Origin: an uncultured Geobacter sp.
GTDB taxonomy: Bacteria; Desulfobacterota; Desulfuromonadia; Geobacterales; Geobacteraceae
Direction: 5' to 3'
Length of the DNA: 64,000 bases
Assembly: GCA_903915655.1 (NCBI GenBank)
Contig: CAIWTU010000048.1
Coordinates: forward strand, 1 to 64,000
Shown here piece after piece: positions 54,730 to 63,216 of this stretch. How positions within the stretch are numbered: the stretch's first letter is position 1; each line of letters opens with the position of its first letter. The position numbers were made by a program, and so were the translations under genes. Below the pieces are notes generated by a model. It worked only from the letters and a program-made list of their open reading frames with translations, was not told where the DNA came from and did no database searches.

Positions 54730-56559
54730 ATGTGCGGAATTGTCGGTTACACAGGAAAACAGGAAGCGACCCCGATCATTTTGGAGGGGCTGCGAAAGCT
54801 TGAATACCGGGGTTACGACTCTGCCGGCGTCTGTGTCATAAACGCAGGACACGCCTCGATCAGGCGTAGCGAGGGGAAACTGGCAAATCTGGACAAACTG
54901 TTGTCAGAAAACCCGACCAGCGGCGAAATCGGCATCGGTCACACCCGTTGGGCCACCCACGGCAGACCTTCGGAAAGGAATGCCCATCCTCACCAGGCAG
55001 GTTCCATCATAGTCGTTCACAACGGCATCATCGAGAACTACCTTGAACTGAAAAAAAGGCTCAAGGATTTGGGACGCGATTTCAAGAGTGATACGGACAC
55101 CGAAGTAATCTCACACATTATCGATGAAAAGCTTAAGGAGACCTGCCGGTTCGAGGAGGCAGTCAGACTGGCCCTGCAGGAACTGAGAGGGGCCTATGCC
55201 CTCTGCATCTTGTGCGAAAGCGAGCCCGGAACCCTTATTGCCGCCAAAAAGGGATCACCGATGGTGGTAGGCCTCGGGGAAAACGAATATTTCGTAGCAT
55301 CCGACATCCCTGCCATCCTTGCCCACACAAGGGAAATGGTTTTCATGGAAGACGGGGAAATGGTCGTATTCCGCGACGGGAAGGCAGCCTTTTCTTCCAT
55401 TGCCGGTAAACCGCTGGACAAAACCCCGCGACATATCGACTGGTCTCCTCTGATGGCGGAAAAGGGGGGCTACAGGCATTTCATGCTGAAGGAGATCTTC
55501 GAGCAGCCGAGAGCGATCCGCGACACCATTGCCGGCAGGCTGGCGGAGGAAGAAGGGACCGTTCACCTGGAAGAGCTGAAAATTCCCGATGCCGACCTGG
55601 CCGGCATTGACCGCATCTTCATAGTGGCGTGCGGTACGTCGTGGCATGCCGCGCTGGTAGGCAAATTCTTGATAGAAGAACATTGCCGGATCCCGGTGGA
55701 GGTGGATATAGCCTCTGAATTTCGCTACCGCAAACCGATAGTAAATGACAAAACCCTGATGGTTCTCATCTCCCAATCGGGAGAAACTGCCGATACCCTG
55801 GCAGCCCTGCGCGAGGGGAAAGCCAGAGGGGCGAAAAATGTTGCCATCTGCAACGTGGTAGACTCATCCATAGCAAGGGAATCAAACGGGGTCATCTACA
55901 CCCATGCCGGTCCAGAGATCGGGGTTGCCTCGACCAAGGCATTTATCACCCAACTGGTTGCCCTCTATCTCTTCACCATAAAACTGGGCAGGACAATAGG
56001 TACAATCGAAAGGGAAAAAGGGAAGGCAATGGTCTCGGCATTGATTCATGTGCCGGTTTTACTGGAGAGAGTTCTGGAATTAAACCCGCAACTGGAGAAA
56101 ATCGCCCGTAGCTACATGCACGCCCGTGATTTCCTCTACCTGGGACGCGGCATCAACTATCCGATTGCCCTGGAAGGGGCGCTGAAGTTGAAGGAAATCT
56201 CCTATATCCATGCGGAGGGGTACCCCGCAGGGGAGATGAAGCACGGACCTATCGCACTTATAGACGAAAACATGCCGGTGGTAGTCCTGGCGCCCAAGAC
56301 CGAGAGCTACGAAAAGGTCGTCTCCAACATGGAGGAGGTAATCGCGCGCGGCGGGCTAGTTATTGCCATCTGTTCGGAGGGAGATGCAGAAATCAGCGCA
56401 AAGGCCCAAGATACGATAAAAATACCGATGGAGAGTGAAGGACTGACACCGATACTTCTTTCCATACCACTACAGCTCCTCGCCTATCACATCGCCGTAC
56501 TTAAAGGGACCGATGTCGACCAGCCTCGCAACCTGGCGAAGAGTGTTACGGTGGAGTAG
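54730..56559 (+). CDS. glmS: Glutamine-fructose-6-phosphate aminotransferase
   Basis: A 609-residue GlmS. The start must be the ATG at 54730, because the N-terminal Cys (MCGIVGYTG) is the glutaminase nucleophile; four extra upstream codons would block it. GGAGG precedes this ATG. The glutaminase domain (1-240) is followed by two SIS domains ([18 protein letters not shown] and the C-terminal [20 protein letters not shown]). The C-terminal NLAKSVTVE is the conserved end. No glmS ribozyme-like leader is visible in the 58-base gap. Confidence 0.98.
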   Translation: MCGIVGYTGKQEATPIILEGLRKLEYRGYDSAGVCVINAGHASIRRSEGKLANLDKLLSENPTSGEIGIGHTRWATHGRPSERNAHPHQAGSIIVVHNGIIENYLELKKRLKDLGRDFKSDTDTEVISHIIDEKLKETCRFEEAVRLALQELRGAYALCILCESEPGTLIAAKKGSPMVVGLGENEYFVASDIPAILAHTREMVFMEDGEMVVFRDGKAAFSSIAGKPLDKTPRHIDWSPLMAEKGGYRHFMLKEIFEQPRAIRDTIAGRLAEEEGTVHLEELKIPDADLAGIDRIFIVACGTSWHAALVGKFLIEEHCRIPVEVDIASEFRYRKPIVNDKTLMVLISQSGETADTLAALREGKARGAKNVAICNVVDSSIARESNGVIYTHAGPEIGVASTKAFITQLVALYLFTIKLGRTIGTIEREKGKAMVSALIHVPVLLERVLELNPQLEKIARSYMHARDFLYLGRGINYPIALEGALKLKEISYIHAEGYPAGEMKHGPIALIDENMPVVVLAPKTESYEKVVSNMEEVIARGGLVIAICSEGDAEISAKAQDTIKIPMESEGLTPILLSIPLQLLAYHIAVLKGTDVDQPRNLAKSVTVE

Positions 56560-56630
56560 GTTTCCTAGAACAGACAGTTGTGATGATTTGTTGGAAAAAT
56601 TAAGGAAACCACAACTGCTAGCTTTTAATG
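56559..56630 (+). terminator. Possible terminator after glmS
   Basis: cagttgtg (56575-56582) pairs with cacaactg (56610-56617), or alternatively ggtttcc (56559-56565) with ggaaacc (56604-56610). A short T run (gctagctttta) follows. The two pairings exclude each other. Function is tentative. Confidence 0.4.
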
Positions 56631-56671
56631 CGTGAACAGCTGCATTATAACCCCGGCGGAACTCACACTTC

Positions 56672-56941
56672 TTGCCGCCTCATAAATATTCAACAGATGC
56701 GAGAACTATCTTGACACCCACCACTACCAAACTCCATCGGGACCGTGATTCCAAAGGATTTGAACCACTCAAGAAGGATGCTAAGGATGGAGGAGCTGTG
56801 GCAGGGAGAACTCGAAAAGATATTGAGAAGCAGGCAGGCAAGCCGGTTCTGTCCAGTGAGAATTTTAAAGAGTTGGCAGTGGGCAGGAAGAAAATAAAGA
56901 AGGGGCATCACCTTGCGCAAGGTAGTAGTTTAACCAGTTGA
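56672..56941 (+). pseudogene. Fragment resembling a BRO/DinD-type regulator tail
   Basis: This 89-codon open frame with only a TTG start and no ribosome site ends GGAVAGRTRKDIEKQAGKPV and then LSSENFKEL. The pattern GGxVAGxxRKxIExxxGKxV followed by an SxxNF-type motif recalls the tail of phage-related BRO/DinD antirepressor-like proteins. No upstream homologous domain is present, so I read it as a 3' remnant. The resemblance is from memory and tentative. The rest of the gap 56560-57043 holds terminators only. Confidence 0.4.
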
Positions 56942-56976
56942 TAGAAAATGACCTACAATATGTAGTGGTGGCACTA

Positions 56977-57014
56977 AAAAGCCCTGCCGAATGAGAATTC
57001 GAGCAAGGGCTTTC
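56977..57014 (-). terminator. Terminator of the zinc-ribbon gene
   Basis: On the minus strand aaagccct/agggcttt with an extended GC pair closes a hairpin whose downstream flank is T-rich (ttttta). It lies 30 bases after the stop of the zinc-ribbon gene. Confidence 0.8.
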
Positions 57015-57043
57015 TTGTATCTATGGGTAATGGGCCAGTTGGC

Positions 57044-57586
57044 TCACTCAAGGTGAGCAACAAGTTTGATATACACACTGTTCTTGATCTCGCTCCTGTG
57101 TTCGTTGATATAGCCCAGCAGCGCGTTCTTGTGTTTCTTCCTGTTCAAATCAATAATGTTCTTTCCACAGGACATGCATTTCGGGAAATTGTGGGCGGTT
57201 GCGGAACTGATTTCGTTGACTGAATCACACTCGTAGCAGGTGACTGTGAAAACGTGTTCTTGTGATTTTGCTGCTTCCTCTGCCGGCCTGACATCCTCTC
57301 CACAGTGTTTACACTTGATCGCGTCGAACTTGATTAACTCCGCACAAAATGGACATTTCTTTGTCGGGTCGCCAGACGCGGCAAAACTCACTTTCGCAGC
57401 AGTACCGCCAGAAAACTTTTTGCCATCTTTCCCTGGCAGTATAGCGACTACCAGGAATAAGCCGGCAATTAAAGGGGATATGAGTATTGCGAGAACGAAC
57501 CAGCCAAGACCGCTGCGTCCATACTTGCTTGCCAGCACACCTACCAGAATTGCGAAAAGAAACCATGTGAAACCCAAAAGCGCCAT
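57044..57586 (-). CDS. Membrane protein with two zinc ribbons
   Basis: A 180-residue protein with two N-terminal membrane segments (about 5-20 and 28-50) and a cytoplasmic tail carrying two zinc-ribbon units: C78, C81, C92 and C95 (KKCPFCAELIKFDAIKCKHC), then C117, C120, C137 and C140. I do not know its function. Related proteins with a PLD-nuclease-like or zinc-ribbon tail occur widely as hypotheticals. It is a free-standing leftward gene with its own terminator in the low-density right part of the window. Confidence 0.75.
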   Translation of the reverse strand: MALLGFTWFLFAILVGVLASKYGRSGLGWFVLAILISPLIAGLFLVVAILPGKDGKKFSGGTAAKVSFAASGDPTKKCPFCAELIKFDAIKCKHCGEDVRPAEEAAKSQEHVFTVTCYECDSVNEISSATAHNFPKCMSCGKNIIDLNRKKHKNALLGYINEHRSEIKNSVYIKLVAHLE

Positions 57587-57754
57587 AATTACTCCTCAAG
57601 ACGATAATGACGGTGACTATATCACAGAAATGTGTATATTTTAACCGTAGTCTCTTTATGGTCTGATATTTTTTCTAACGGTCAACGCCAAAGGCAACAA
57701 AGCTACGCCGTGTCTGCATGAAGCAAGAATCTTTTTCGGTTAGTCGGAGATAGC

Positions 57755-57792
57755 GGCAATAAAAAATAAGCGGCATCGGAAGGACGCCGCTT
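57755..57792 (-). terminator. Minus-strand terminator downstream of a relic gene
   Basis: On the minus strand aagcggc/gccgctt closes an 11-base loop and is followed by TATTTTTTATT. The nearest minus-strand coding trace upstream is the relic at 58020-58274, so this may be the surviving terminator of that decayed gene. Confidence 0.65.
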
Positions 57793-57865
57793 GGAACTAT
57801 CGTATGCATACGAGATCAAGTCGTTTCTCGGGGACATACTGAAGCCGCAGGCTGTGCGGTTTCAG

Positions 57866-57899
57866 TCCAACATTTGGGGTCATCCAACATTTGGGGTCA
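57866..57899 (+). repeat. 17-bp tandem duplication
   Basis: Two perfect adjacent copies of tccaacatttggggtca occupy 57866-57882 and 57883-57899. The second runs into the ~80-bp end repeat that begins with ggggtc. Confidence 0.95.
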
Positions 57900-57973
57900 A
57901 ACCTACACATTTGACAAAACCTGATAAAACAACAACGAGAACACCAAATCTCCAACCAGAAAGTTCGACCCCG
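57893..57973 (+). repeat. ~80-bp end repeat, left copy
   Basis: The segment starts ggggtcaaacctacacattt and ends aaccagaaagttcgacccc, so its ends ggggtc/gacccc are inverted. It matches 63111-63188 in the same orientation, strongly in the right third (tccaaccagaaagtt). Repeats of the ggggtcaaac type often accompany REP-associated (Y1) transposases, but none is encoded here. Confidence 0.7.
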
Positions 57974-58019
57974 GCGGTGGGCGTACCCCCAGTTTTATTT
58001 GCTGTCCGTATGTAAAAAG

Positions 58020-58274
58020 AGAATGGTGAATCTCCCCGCCAAAGTCTGACTGCAGCTTTACTGGAGCTGCCGCACGCTTCTAAGAGGCTTCCCTCAATAC
58101 TTCTGCGGCATAGCTGAGCGGAATCCCAGGGACTTAAGCCCGTGCCATAGTCACATAGTTTGCGTAGGCCTAGACCAAATTAAGTATATGCCTGGGATCG
58201 ATGATGTTCAAGCATGTATATAGTTGACTGACGCCATCGACATATAGCTTGTCGATCAAGTCAGATCTATTCAT
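58020..58274 (-). pseudogene. Relic protein with three in-frame stops (minus strand)
   Basis: From an ATG at 58274, preceded by GAGAGGGATAA, the frame reads MNRSDLIDKLYVDGVSQLYT, CLNIIDPRHILNLV, stop, AYANYVTMARA, stop, VPGIPLSYAAEVLREAS, stop, KRAAAPVKLQSDFGGEIHH. The stops are at 58170-58172, 58134-58136 and 58080-58082. The sequence on both sides of each stop looks like helical protein in one continuous frame without indels. I do not recognise the family. Confidence 0.55.
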
Positions 58275-58339
58275 TTATCCCTCTCAATAAGAGAAATAAC
58301 CCTTTTCGACCATTCAATAGACTGTTGGTTGCGTTACAG

Positions 58340-58703
58340 GGCTTGCAAGGAAATACTACTTTCTGGCGGATCTCTTAAAGATGCGTACCATCGCTACGCC
58401 ATCGAAGCCAACCGCAAGACGACAAATCTGGCAACTTTTCGTGCAATTGTCTAAAAATACCCGAATAAGAATCCAAGCAATATTCTAACCGATTTGGCGA
58501 CAAGATCACCAGGAGAGGAAGGAAAATGATTTGCTGCAGCAAAAACAGCAGGGCTCTACCAAGAAGCTCTCGAACTAGCGAACAGGTCACCCTGTGACCA
58601 CAAAAACCTCACTAGAGCAGCGCATGATATGCCAGAGACTTTGCCGTTATTTTCCATCAAGGTCGGCGTGGTTAAACAGTTGTACTTTAGTCAAAAAGGG
58701 TAG
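58340..58703 (+). pseudogene. Relic C-terminal region of a DUF6880/SWIM-associated-type protein
   Basis: One frame, interrupted by TAA at 58452-58454 and TGA at 58527-58529, reads KEILLSGGSLKDAYHRYAI, EANRKTTNLATFRAIV, stop, KYPNKNPSNILTDLATRSPG, EEGK, stop, FAAAKTAGLYQEALELANRS and ends at a TAG (58701-58703). The pattern RYA-xx-AN-xxxTxLATFRAIxKKYP followed by GKWFAAAKxAGLYxxALELANRSP recalls proteins annotated with DUF6880 or SWIM zinc fingers. There are no indels across 108 codons. The N-terminal part is missing. The family assignment is from memory. Confidence 0.65.
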
Positions 58704-58752
58704 ATTATTGTCTTGCGTTACTAAACAATGTAATGCCACAAAGAGGTGATTT

Positions 58753-60414
58753 ATGAAAAGGATGTTGTTGGCTGGCTCAATCATGGCATTGTTCCTGGCT
58801 AATGGTTGCAGCGATAGCAACGGCGGCGGCTCTATTTACTCTCCTGACATTATTGTGCGTGCCGCCAAACTGCCGGCGAAAGACATGTCACAGAGTCCGC
58901 TCTACGACAACCTGCAGGAATGGGAAAAAGCCGTATTGGCGAAAATGGTGCAGGCGGCCGCCTACATGGATGCCGCTTTCTGGCAGCAGGTAGATCCGGA
59001 AGGTGAAAAATTGTGGCGCAGTCTTGCTTCGGCTGTTACCCCGCTGGAAAAGGCGGCTTATTCGATGCTCGACGCCAACTACGGACGATGGGACCGGTTT
59101 CTGGATTTTGCGTCCTTTGCCGGCACGGTAAAGCGTCCCCCCGGAGGGTATGTCTATCCGGCTGATCTGACCAAAAGCGAGTTGGACGCCTATATCGCTG
59201 CCCATCCGTCGGAGAAGGACGCCTTGCTCAACCCTTTTGCCGTGGTTCGACGCAGTGGCGATAAGCTGGTGACGATACCGTACCATCAGGAATACGCGGC
59301 ATTTGTGGATCCTGCCGCTTTACTGCTCTTCGAGGCTGCCGAGCTTTCCCAAAACGCGACCCTGACAAAATACCTGCGGCTGCAGGCCCAGGCGTTGCGT
59401 AGCGATGATTACTTTGAAGCCGATCTCGCCTGGCTTGATTTGGACTCCAACATAGATGTCAGCATCGGCCCTCATGAAACCTATGATGACCAGCTTTACG
59501 GGCAGAAAGCGTTTTACAAGGCCAATGTCTTAATCGTTGACCAGGCAGCCGCCTCGCAACTCTTGAAATACAAATCTACCGGTCCGGCATTGCAGGAAAA
59601 TTTGCCGGTTGACCCGAAATATAAACCGGCATATGACTCAAAAACCATGATGCCGCTGCTCCTTGCGGATGATATCCGCCGTTCCGGCCAGGGGCGAGCC
59701 ATCATGGAACCGGTTGCCTTCAGCCTGCCCAACGACCCGAAGGTTTGGGCAAAAAAAGGGTCTAAAAAAGTTATGATGGGGAATTATCTGAACACCCGTC
59801 GCACAGTGGTTCTGGAGCCGTTGGCCCAGGTGATTCTCGATCCTTCAGTAACCGCGATGATCAAGCATGAGGCCTATTTTACCTGGGTACTGATGCATGA
59901 AGTCTGTCATACCCTGGGGCCACGCGAAGTTGTGAAAAACGGCCAGACCATGACACCACGTGAGGCGCTTGGGCAGTATTATTCGCCAATAGAAGAAGGG
60001 AAAGCCGATATCGGCGGCCTGTACAACCTCCAATATCTCATCGACCAGAAGATTATCACCGCACCGCTTGGACCGTATTACGCCGGATTCATGGCGGAAT
60101 CGCTTCGCTCGATCCGTTTCGGCATGGGTTCCGCCTATGGTGTCATCCGGTCCGCAGCCTGGAACATATTCATCGATGAAGGTGCTCTGGTGTATGATTC
60201 CGCCGCCAGCCGTTTCACCATGGATATACCCAAAATGACGGCAGCGATCCGCAAACTGCTGATCATCCTGATTACCATCGAAGGTGAGGGGGACTCAACA
60301 GCAGCAGCCAACCTTATCAAAACATACTCCAACATCCGCCCCGAATTAAAAAAACTTCTTGATACGGCTGAAAGCACGGTACCGCTTGAGTTTGTGCCGG
60401 TGTATGCGAAGTGA
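58753..60414 (+). CDS. Dipeptidyl-peptidase III-like (M49) lipoprotein
   Basis: A 553-residue predicted lipoprotein: signal peptide with lipobox LANGC (cysteine 19), followed by a serine/glycine linker. The zinc motif is HEVCHTLGP (382-390) with the third-ligand segment EEGKAD (414-419), the arrangement of the bacterial HExxH...EExKAD subgroup related to peptidase family M49, rather than the HExxGH of classical DPP III. It should act at the cell envelope on short peptides. AAAGAGGTG precedes the ATG. Its TGA overlaps the GTG start of the broken nitrilase gene. Confidence 0.82.
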   Translation: MKRMLLAGSIMALFLANGCSDSNGGGSIYSPDIIVRAAKLPAKDMSQSPLYDNLQEWEKAVLAKMVQAAAYMDAAFWQQVDPEGEKLWRSLASAVTPLEKAAYSMLDANYGRWDRFLDFASFAGTVKRPPGGYVYPADLTKSELDAYIAAHPSEKDALLNPFAVVRRSGDKLVTIPYHQEYAAFVDPAALLLFEAAELSQNATLTKYLRLQAQALRSDDYFEADLAWLDLDSNIDVSIGPHETYDDQLYGQKAFYKANVLIVDQAAASQLLKYKSTGPALQENLPVDPKYKPAYDSKTMMPLLLADDIRRSGQGRAIMEPVAFSLPNDPKVWAKKGSKKVMMGNYLNTRRTVVLEPLAQVILDPSVTAMIKHEAYFTWVLMHEVCHTLGPREVVKNGQTMTPREALGQYYSPIEEGKADIGGLYNLQYLIDQKIITAPLGPYYAGFMAESLRSIRFGMGSAYGVIRSAAWNIFIDEGALVYDSAASRFTMDIPKMTAAIRKLLIILITIEGEGDSTAAANLIKTYSNIRPELKKLLDTAESTVPLEFVPVYAK

Positions 60415-60856
60415 AGTTCAGGAATATATCCACAATGTTAAAGACCGTTTGCCGGCTGCTCCTGCTCTTGCTTTGCTGCATAAACCTTGTGGCTTGGGGC
60501 GCTTCGGACAACACACAACCTGCGCGAATCAGGATTGCCATGATCCACTTTGCACCGGAACCAGGCGGAGTTGATGCCAATCGCCTCCGCATCGAGCAGG
60601 GCACGAGATTGGCTGCCGAGAAGGGGGCAAACTGGGTCCTGACTCCAGAGCTGGCCGTATCCGGCTACGGGTTCGCAGATGTCATCGGAACCGACTGGAT
60701 TCAGCCCCAGCCGGACGTATGGATGAACTCCTACGCTACTCTGCTCTTGGACGCTTGGCCTGACTCCCTTCATCGGGACACCCGAAAAGGACCCGGTTTC
60801 GGGCAAACTTCATAACAGCCTGGTGGTAATTGGAAGTGACGGCCTTGTTATTGGTC
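60411..60856 (+). pseudogene. Broken nitrilase/carbon-nitrogen hydrolase gene
   Basis: The frame opens at a GTG overlapping the M49 stop, with a signal peptide (LKTVCRLLLLLLCCINLVAW) and a nitrilase-superfamily start (RIRIAMIHFAPEPGG, then GANWVLTPELAVSGYGF with the catalytic glutamate region). Between about 60730 and 60757 one base is gained or lost: the +1 frame continues LTPFIGTPEKDPVSGKLHNS and LVVIGSDGLVIG. The family sequence then stops at about 60856 where unrelated DNA begins. The lysine and cysteine of the nitrilase triad are lost, so the product is inactive. Confidence 0.8.
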
Positions 60857-61403
60857 TTGACTATACTGAGTCTGTAACCCCAGATGGACAGCATGTCATT
60901 AAAATTGCGTCTCTTGGTCCAAAAGAGTTCTTTTCCGTTGAATTTCTGAGTTTACAACAAGTCGCAGGATCAGATTGTGGTTGTGGTTGGGTAGGTGTCA
61001 CAGGCGAAATAACCGGATGAGTATTGGGCTGTACAGGTATAACCGGTGTAACTGAGGAGAAAAATGCAAATGAAGGCTGATTTGGCATTAATAAATTAGG
61101 ATTCGGTGCAGCTGCTTGTTGCTTAGTATCTTTAGCGGGAGAGTTGGCCTGTTTTTTTTGGCTAAAGTAGATGTAATTTCATTTCGTAATCGAACAGCCT
61201 TCGGTTTTTCTCTGGCCTGAAGTTCTTTTAAAATATCGTTAAGAATTGCGATATTGTCAATGTTATTTCTATAAATTGTCTCTAGTTCTGCGGTCGATTT
61301 GTTGAAATGTGATCTCGACTCCATTTATACGAGGCCCTCCTATGGGCCAATTCATTGAAGAAAACCAAACAGCTTCTGTCTGGAAGTGATAGCACAAAAA
61401 TAG
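60857..61403. mobile_element. AT-rich insertion within the broken nitrilase locus
   Basis: The nitrilase reading ends at about 60856 and the tail of an unrelated transporter/binding protein starts at 61404. Between them lies about 550 bases of visibly more A/T-rich DNA carrying a leftward two-frame gene. Neither terminal inverted repeats nor target duplications were recognised, so the element type is open. The event also deleted the 3' part of the nitrilase and the 5' part of the next gene. Confidence 0.5.
60861..61324 (-). CDS. Two-frame hypothetical protein with A_AAA_AAC slip site
   Basis: The first frame (78 residues, MESRSHFNKSTAELETIYRN onward) has AGGAGGG ten bases before the ATG and runs to a stop at 61088. 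At 61157-61151 it contains the heptamer A AAA AAC, in register for -1 frameshifting. A -1 shift there joins a second open frame rich in Q, P, N and T (KQANSPAKDTKQQAAAPNP, then VIPVQPNTHPVISPVTPTQP) ending at 60861, about 154 residues in all. The break may instead be a simple loss of one A in the A8 run. I do not recognise the protein. Confidence 0.5.
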
Positions 61404-61778
61404 TATAGGCAGCAAGTCTACCGGGATTCGCTGCGCTCACTTATTCCAAACGCCGCCCTCGTCGTACTTGATGAAAAGTCACTTTTTTTCAAAGAGAACT
61501 TGGCCGATGCCCTGTTCGTCACTGCCGAGGAGGGATCCACATGGACGCTCATCAACCCTTTCTACACAGAGGCAATGACCCAGCCCTCACTTTTCAAGGA
61601 GTATCTCTCCTACCCGGTCGCCATGGGCGATACGGACTTCGTCGAATACATCAACCACTGGATTCAGACGCAACACCACTCCGGAGCTCAACAAAAGGAG
61701 TACGATTACTGGATCCTCGGGAAGCAGCCTTTCGGGAAACAACAGCGCTGGTCCGTCATTCGGGACGTTCTGCACTAG
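61404..61778 (+). pseudogene. C-terminal fragment of a solute-binding/symporter protein
   Basis: After a TAG at 61401 the frame reads YRQQVYRDSLRSLIPNAALV and continues through LADALFVTAEEGSTWTLINP and PVAMGDTDFVEYINHWIQT to WILGKQPFGKQQRWSVIRDV. This resembles the C-terminal lobe of family 3 solute-binding domains, including those fused to dicarboxylate symporters. There is no start codon or ribosome site at the left, so it is a truncated remnant created by the neighbouring insertion/deletion. Confidence 0.7.
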
Positions 61779-61854
61779 ATTGAATGACCTGAGCCGGACA
61801 GCAACCAGAGTAACTCCGGATACCTGGCGAACACGGTTCAAAGGAGAAAAACAG

Positions 61855-63102
61855 ATGGAAAGCCGGTGGATGACGTTGCAAAAGGTGCGAAGGATGTTCA
61901 TAATCATCCCGTCTATAGTGCTGTTTTCTGTCTTTGTGGCTCATGGAGCTGACGACTATATCGATTCGCATTTCCATATCGCCAACTACGCCATGCAGGG
62001 TATACCGTTGAAAACACTCCTCGATAAATACATGGGTAACAAAGTCGTCAGGTCGGTTGTCTTTCCCCTGCCATTGCAGCAGAAGTGGGACCGATTCGAG
62101 CATTACGCTGGAGACAGGATGGCACCCAATTATTATATGGGACCGAAAGCGGGGATGTACTACTACTCTTTCATCGATGCGATGGTTGCGATGGACTATC
62201 TCAAGCTGTCTGAAGCGGACAAGGCGCGGCTCGATCCAATGATCGTCGGGTTTAACCCCATGGATCAGTACGGCGTCAATCATATCAAGCGGATGCTGAT
62301 TCTATTCCCCAAGGTTTTTACGGGGATAGGCGAATTTTCAGTCCATAAGGAACTTGTCGGCGACAAGATAAACGATGACCTGACCAGAGCGAACATGGCT
62401 CAGGATGGGGCGCTTCCTCCTGACGTGACTGACTCAAGCAGGAACACTCTCTACAATCCGTCACTCAAGACTATCCTGGATTTCGCGGCCAAATCGGGTC
62501 TGATCGTCAATCTTCACAGCGATATATACCCCGCCAGAGTCACGTATGACGGCAGGGTCATCAGTTTGGCTCCGGAGGCGCCATATACCGCCGGCATGAA
62601 GCGCCTCTGCAGGGAAAGCCCGAATGCCACTGTTTACTGGGCACATACCGGTCTCGGTCGCTTTGTGAAGCCGGCACCGGATCACCTCAAGCAGGTTTCA
62701 GAACTATTGGATGCATGCCCGAACTGGTATGCCGATCTTTCCTGGGACCTCGTGCAGAAATGCATGGTTGACCCGAAGCCGAGCATGCCGTCATTGAATG
62801 ATTGGGCCAATTTTGTCATAAAATATCAAGACCGGCTCCTCTGGGGATCGGACACGGTGATTTACACAAGAAACAGGATCGGTGACAAAGACAATCTGAT
62901 TATGGGATCGGAAATGCCTGTCGCGGATTACCTTGCCGTTACGGAAATATTGAAGCCCCTTTGGAAAGAGGTTGGCCCGGAGGTCTCCCGCAAAGTCAAG
63001 ATAGCCAACCACGTGCGCCTGTTTGACGCGGCCAGGGCAAAGGTAAGGAAATGGGAAGCAGCCCACGCAAAGGACAATGTCTGGAACCTGGCAGGTGAAT
63101 AG
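61855..63102 (+). CDS. Exported amidohydrolase-family protein
   Basis: A 415-residue metal-dependent hydrolase of the amidohydrolase-2 type. The start MESRWMTLQKVRRMF (61855) has AAAGGAG eight bases upstream and gives a signal peptide ending near VFVAHGA. DSHFH (37-41) provides the first metal ligands, IVNLHSDIYPARV and TVYWAHTGLGRF the later histidines, and LLWGSDTVIYTR the final aspartate. The barrel looks intact. It lies next to broken genes yet has no lesion. The substrate is unknown; lactone or decarboxylase-type chemistry is typical of the superfamily. Confidence 0.82.
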   Translation: MESRWMTLQKVRRMFIIIPSIVLFSVFVAHGADDYIDSHFHIANYAMQGIPLKTLLDKYMGNKVVRSVVFPLPLQQKWDRFEHYAGDRMAPNYYMGPKAGMYYYSFIDAMVAMDYLKLSEADKARLDPMIVGFNPMDQYGVNHIKRMLILFPKVFTGIGEFSVHKELVGDKINDDLTRANMAQDGALPPDVTDSSRNTLYNPSLKTILDFAAKSGLIVNLHSDIYPARVTYDGRVISLAPEAPYTAGMKRLCRESPNATVYWAHTGLGRFVKPAPDHLKQVSELLDACPNWYADLSWDLVQKCMVDPKPSMPSLNDWANFVIKYQDRLLWGSDTVIYTRNRIGDKDNLIMGSEMPVADYLAVTEILKPLWKEVGPEVSRKVKIANHVRLFDAARAKVRKWEAAHAKDNVWNLAGE

Positions 63103-63110
63103 GAAGAAGC

Positions 63111-63188
63111 AGGGTCACCTACGCAAAAGACAAACTAGATAAACCAACGGCGAAATAAGGTAAATATCCAACCAGAAAGTTAGACCCG
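63111..63188 (+). repeat. ~80-bp end repeat, right copy
   Basis: This segment (agggtcacctacgcaaaaga to aaccagaaagttagacccg) matches 57893-57973 in the same orientation. It begins eight bases after the amidohydrolase stop. Its right end flows into a 13-bp hairpin (63177-63216). Confidence 0.7.
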
Positions 63189-63216
63189 CCAAAAACAAAA
63201 GACGGCGGGTCAACTT
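63177..63216 (+). other. Hairpin with bulged base, attC-like
   Basis: aagtt(a)gacccgcc pairs with ggcgggtcaactt: 13 bp with one bulged A at 63182 and a 13-base loop. ATCCAAC (63166-63172) lies to its left and GTTATGC (63224-63230) to its right, which recalls the R-box layout of integron attC sites, followed by a small gene. The outer boxes are poorly complementary, so this may be chance. Confidence 0.35.

Larger units (their letters stand above)
57587..58752. other. Gene-poor stretch with relic genes and repeats
   Basis: This 1.17-kb stretch has no intact gene. It holds a minus-strand terminator (57755-57792), a 17-bp tandem duplication (57866-57899), one end repeat (57893-57973), and two relic coding regions interrupted by in-frame stops (58020-58274 minus and 58340-58703 plus), each listed separately. 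A 74-codon open frame at 57791-58015 crosses the repeats and is not credible. Confidence 0.7.

Noticed and set aside
57791-58015. 74-codon plus-strand frame
   Set aside because: It translates tandem and end repeats, with no ribosome site or helical pattern.
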